A stretch of 10,201 nt of DNA from Acanthamoeba lenticulata (lineage: Eukaryota > Discosea > Longamoebia > Acanthamoebidae), in the NCBI GenBank assembly GCA_002179805.1, contig NAVB01005143.1, forward strand, positions 1 to 10,201, in the 5' to 3' direction. Numbering within the stretch: the first letter of the stretch is position 1; each line of letters begins with the position of its first letter. Below the pieces are notes generated by a model. The model searched no databases. It saw nothing but the letters and a program-made list of their open reading frames with translations, and had not been told where the DNA came from. Below are positions 9,401 through 10,201 of the stretch, one piece after another. A program made the position numbers and the translations under genes.

Positions 9401-9646
9401 GAATCGCAAAGTGACAATTTCATCTGTCACACCAATTTTGTGTCAAAAAATGGAAGAGATTATGATAACACATACTGTGCAGGTCTGGAGAAGTGAAGTA
9501 ATCGCATCAAGTTGCCCCTTTTCAACAACTGATTTCTCCAATTTGTGCATGTTGGTGAGGATGGTGCGTTCATCCTGCACGGAGCTCTGCTTGGCCTCCG
9601 TTTCGGCCTTAACTGCAGGGTTCACGTTCTTTGTATTCCCTTCCAT
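6475..9646 (-). CDS. NOC4: Nucleolar complex protein 4 (NOC4), 40S ribosome assembly factor
   Basis: NOC4 works with NOP14 in the nucleolar small-subunit processome and is needed for 40S maturation and export. Eleven exons join in phase: 9646-9476, 9353-9135, 9047-8939, 8853-8742, 8669-8462, 8360-8184, 8108-7957, 7862-7752, 7668-7469, 7364-6694, 6591-6475 (2247 nt, 748 aa; human NOC4L is 516). Matches to human NOC4L include YDIRYYTLK (about 198-206), GLFILITKHNLDYPEFYKKLY (about 370-390), VFLKSSHLPAYLVAAF (about 414-429), KRLARMALHAPP, and SSLWELKALQHHY near the C-terminus. The CBF/Mak21/Noc domain lies around residues 300-486 and resumes after about 645. In between is a long charged, low-complexity insertion. 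The ATG at 9646 has a good context (AACATGG). The exon 4 donor (GTACGG at 8741) could instead be nine bases earlier. The C-terminus FEAHAKKKTKS...SDWALE follows an in-phase TAG acceptor. Confidence 0.93.
6870..7364 (-). other. Charged low-complexity insertion in NOC4
   Basis: Residues about 487-648 of NOC4, within exon 10, are absent from human NOC4L. The segment begins TGAGKQQAGPVLLLG. It then holds an acidic stretch with KKRKREND, a basic cluster VKKRRRRRR, a Gln run (QQQQQQ), and Glu/Lys-rich blocks ending near GPIEEDEAALGRYL. The basic clusters look like nuclear or nucleolar localisation signals. The reading frame is fixed by the flanking conserved segments. Confidence 0.85.
7365..7468 (-). 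other. AT-rich intron 9 of NOC4
   Basis: This 104 bp intron begins with the near-ideal donor GTATGT and ends in GGCCAG. Its centre (about 7380-7422, minus strand) is a T-rich tract with a repeated TTTTATTTTGTATTT unit. This makes it strikingly different in composition from the GC-rich exons on either side. SCYL2 intron 14 (3886-3985) is similarly AT-rich. Confidence 0.85.
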
Positions 9647-10080
9647 GTTCTCCTACTCCTCCGCAGGAATCTTGCGATTAATCCAACCCGGTCCGTGTTT
9701 TCGGCCCTTCCTTCTTTCTTCCTCCTGCCTGTTTTTATTTCCCACTTCCCATTTTCTCTGTTTGATTTTTTGGGTCCATGACCGTTCGTTCGTCAGCGCA
9801 CATCCTGCCAACCAACAAACCGCAGCAGCTGTAGTTTGTTGACCACTGGTGTGGGCAGTCTACCCACCCCAATTGTTGGCACAGAGAGTGGACGCGATTG
9901 TGCTGCTCTGCACCAATTCCCTGCCCGCGATGAGGCTGCCAGCTCTATTGTCGAGGAAAAAGCTTGGAAGGGTTTTTTTCTTTAATGGTTTTCCGTAGTC
10001 AACGACAGATCAGTCCGCGTCAGCGAGCTTCCTCAACCGTCGATTTGGGAGCTGCTCATCGTGAAGAACCGCGCGAGAAG
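9647..10080. promoter_or_regulatory. Probable divergent promoter region
   Basis: These 434 bp lie between the NOC4 start codon (minus strand) and a probable plus-strand start codon at 10081. The sequence is mixed and more AT-rich than the genes, with T-rich tracts at about 9715-9770 and 9971-9983. I find no confident TATA box, tandem repeat or RNA gene in it. Part may be 5' UTR or undetected exon: the frame entering 10081 stays open upstream to about 9961. Confidence 0.45.
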
Positions 10081-10201
10081 ATGGAGGCACGCAGATCGTT
10101 CTTCTGGAACGGGGTGCTGCAGTTGAATGAAATGGGCGAGCATTCATTCTTTGACATTCGGGTGCGCAAGACGCAAGACACACCACCCCAAGTCTTTGTT
10201 T
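10081..10201 (+). CDS. Probable first coding exon of an unidentified gene (partial)
   Basis: I do not recognise the product. An ATG in good context (AAGATGG) opens a frame that stays open to the window end. Forty complete codons are visible, starting MEARRSFFWNGVLQL and containing GEHSFFDIRVRK. The alternation of hydrophobic and charged residues looks like a folded beta-rich domain rather than chance. The frame is also open upstream of this ATG, with another ATG at 9985, so the true start could be earlier or come from an upstream exon. A second plus-strand frame just upstream reads PSIWELLIVKNRAR, which could be a competing reading. Confidence 0.4.
   Translation, partial: MEARRSFFWNGVLQLNEMGEHSFFDIRVRKTQDTPPQVFV

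Noticed and set aside
1..10201. CRISPR array, transposon, tRNA or rRNA gene
   Set aside because: I saw no regularly spaced repeats, terminal inverted repeats with a transposase, or clover-leaf or rRNA motifs on either strand.

Overview
The window reads as nuclear DNA of a GC-rich unicellular eukaryote. I infer an Acanthamoeba-like amoebozoan from the dense short introns (56 to 122 bp), the many GTACGN and GTGCGN donors, the tight gene spacing and the protein relationships. The species is not proven by the sequence. There is no sign of prokaryotic operons, CRISPR, tRNA or rRNA genes, or a mobile element.

Layout, left to right. (1) 1-546, plus strand: the 3' end of an unidentified gene with a lysine-rich tail. 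(2) 547-727: a short intergenic region with an A-rich AAAACT hexamer array. (3) 728-2108, plus strand: a complete cyclin C gene in eight exons, 273 aa. (4) 2210-6298, minus strand: a SCYL2-type SCY1-like pseudokinase in 21 exons, 802 aa, convergent with cyclin C. (5) 6475-9646, minus strand: the ribosome-biogenesis factor NOC4 in 11 exons, 748 aa, whose stop lies 176 bp upstream of the SCYL2 ATG. (6) 9647-10080: a probable divergent promoter region. (7) 10081 to the window end, plus strand: the likely first coding exon of a further, unrecognised gene.

I built the three complete gene models by hand. I matched splice-site phase at every junction and checked that each joined protein aligns with remembered human or plant family members without frame breaks. 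The exon lengths sum to whole codon numbers ending in a stop: 822, 2409 and 2247 nt.

The genes do not form one pathway: cyclin C is a Mediator kinase-module subunit, SCYL2 a clathrin and trans-Golgi trafficking pseudokinase, and NOC4 a 40S assembly factor. This is ordinary housekeeping gene content. The points worth a second look are structural: a GC-AG intron, three consecutive stop-free 3n introns, a hairpin at a donor site, direct repeats flanking an intron, a large charged insertion in NOC4, and a fully degenerate kinase active site. I found no convincing new biological system.
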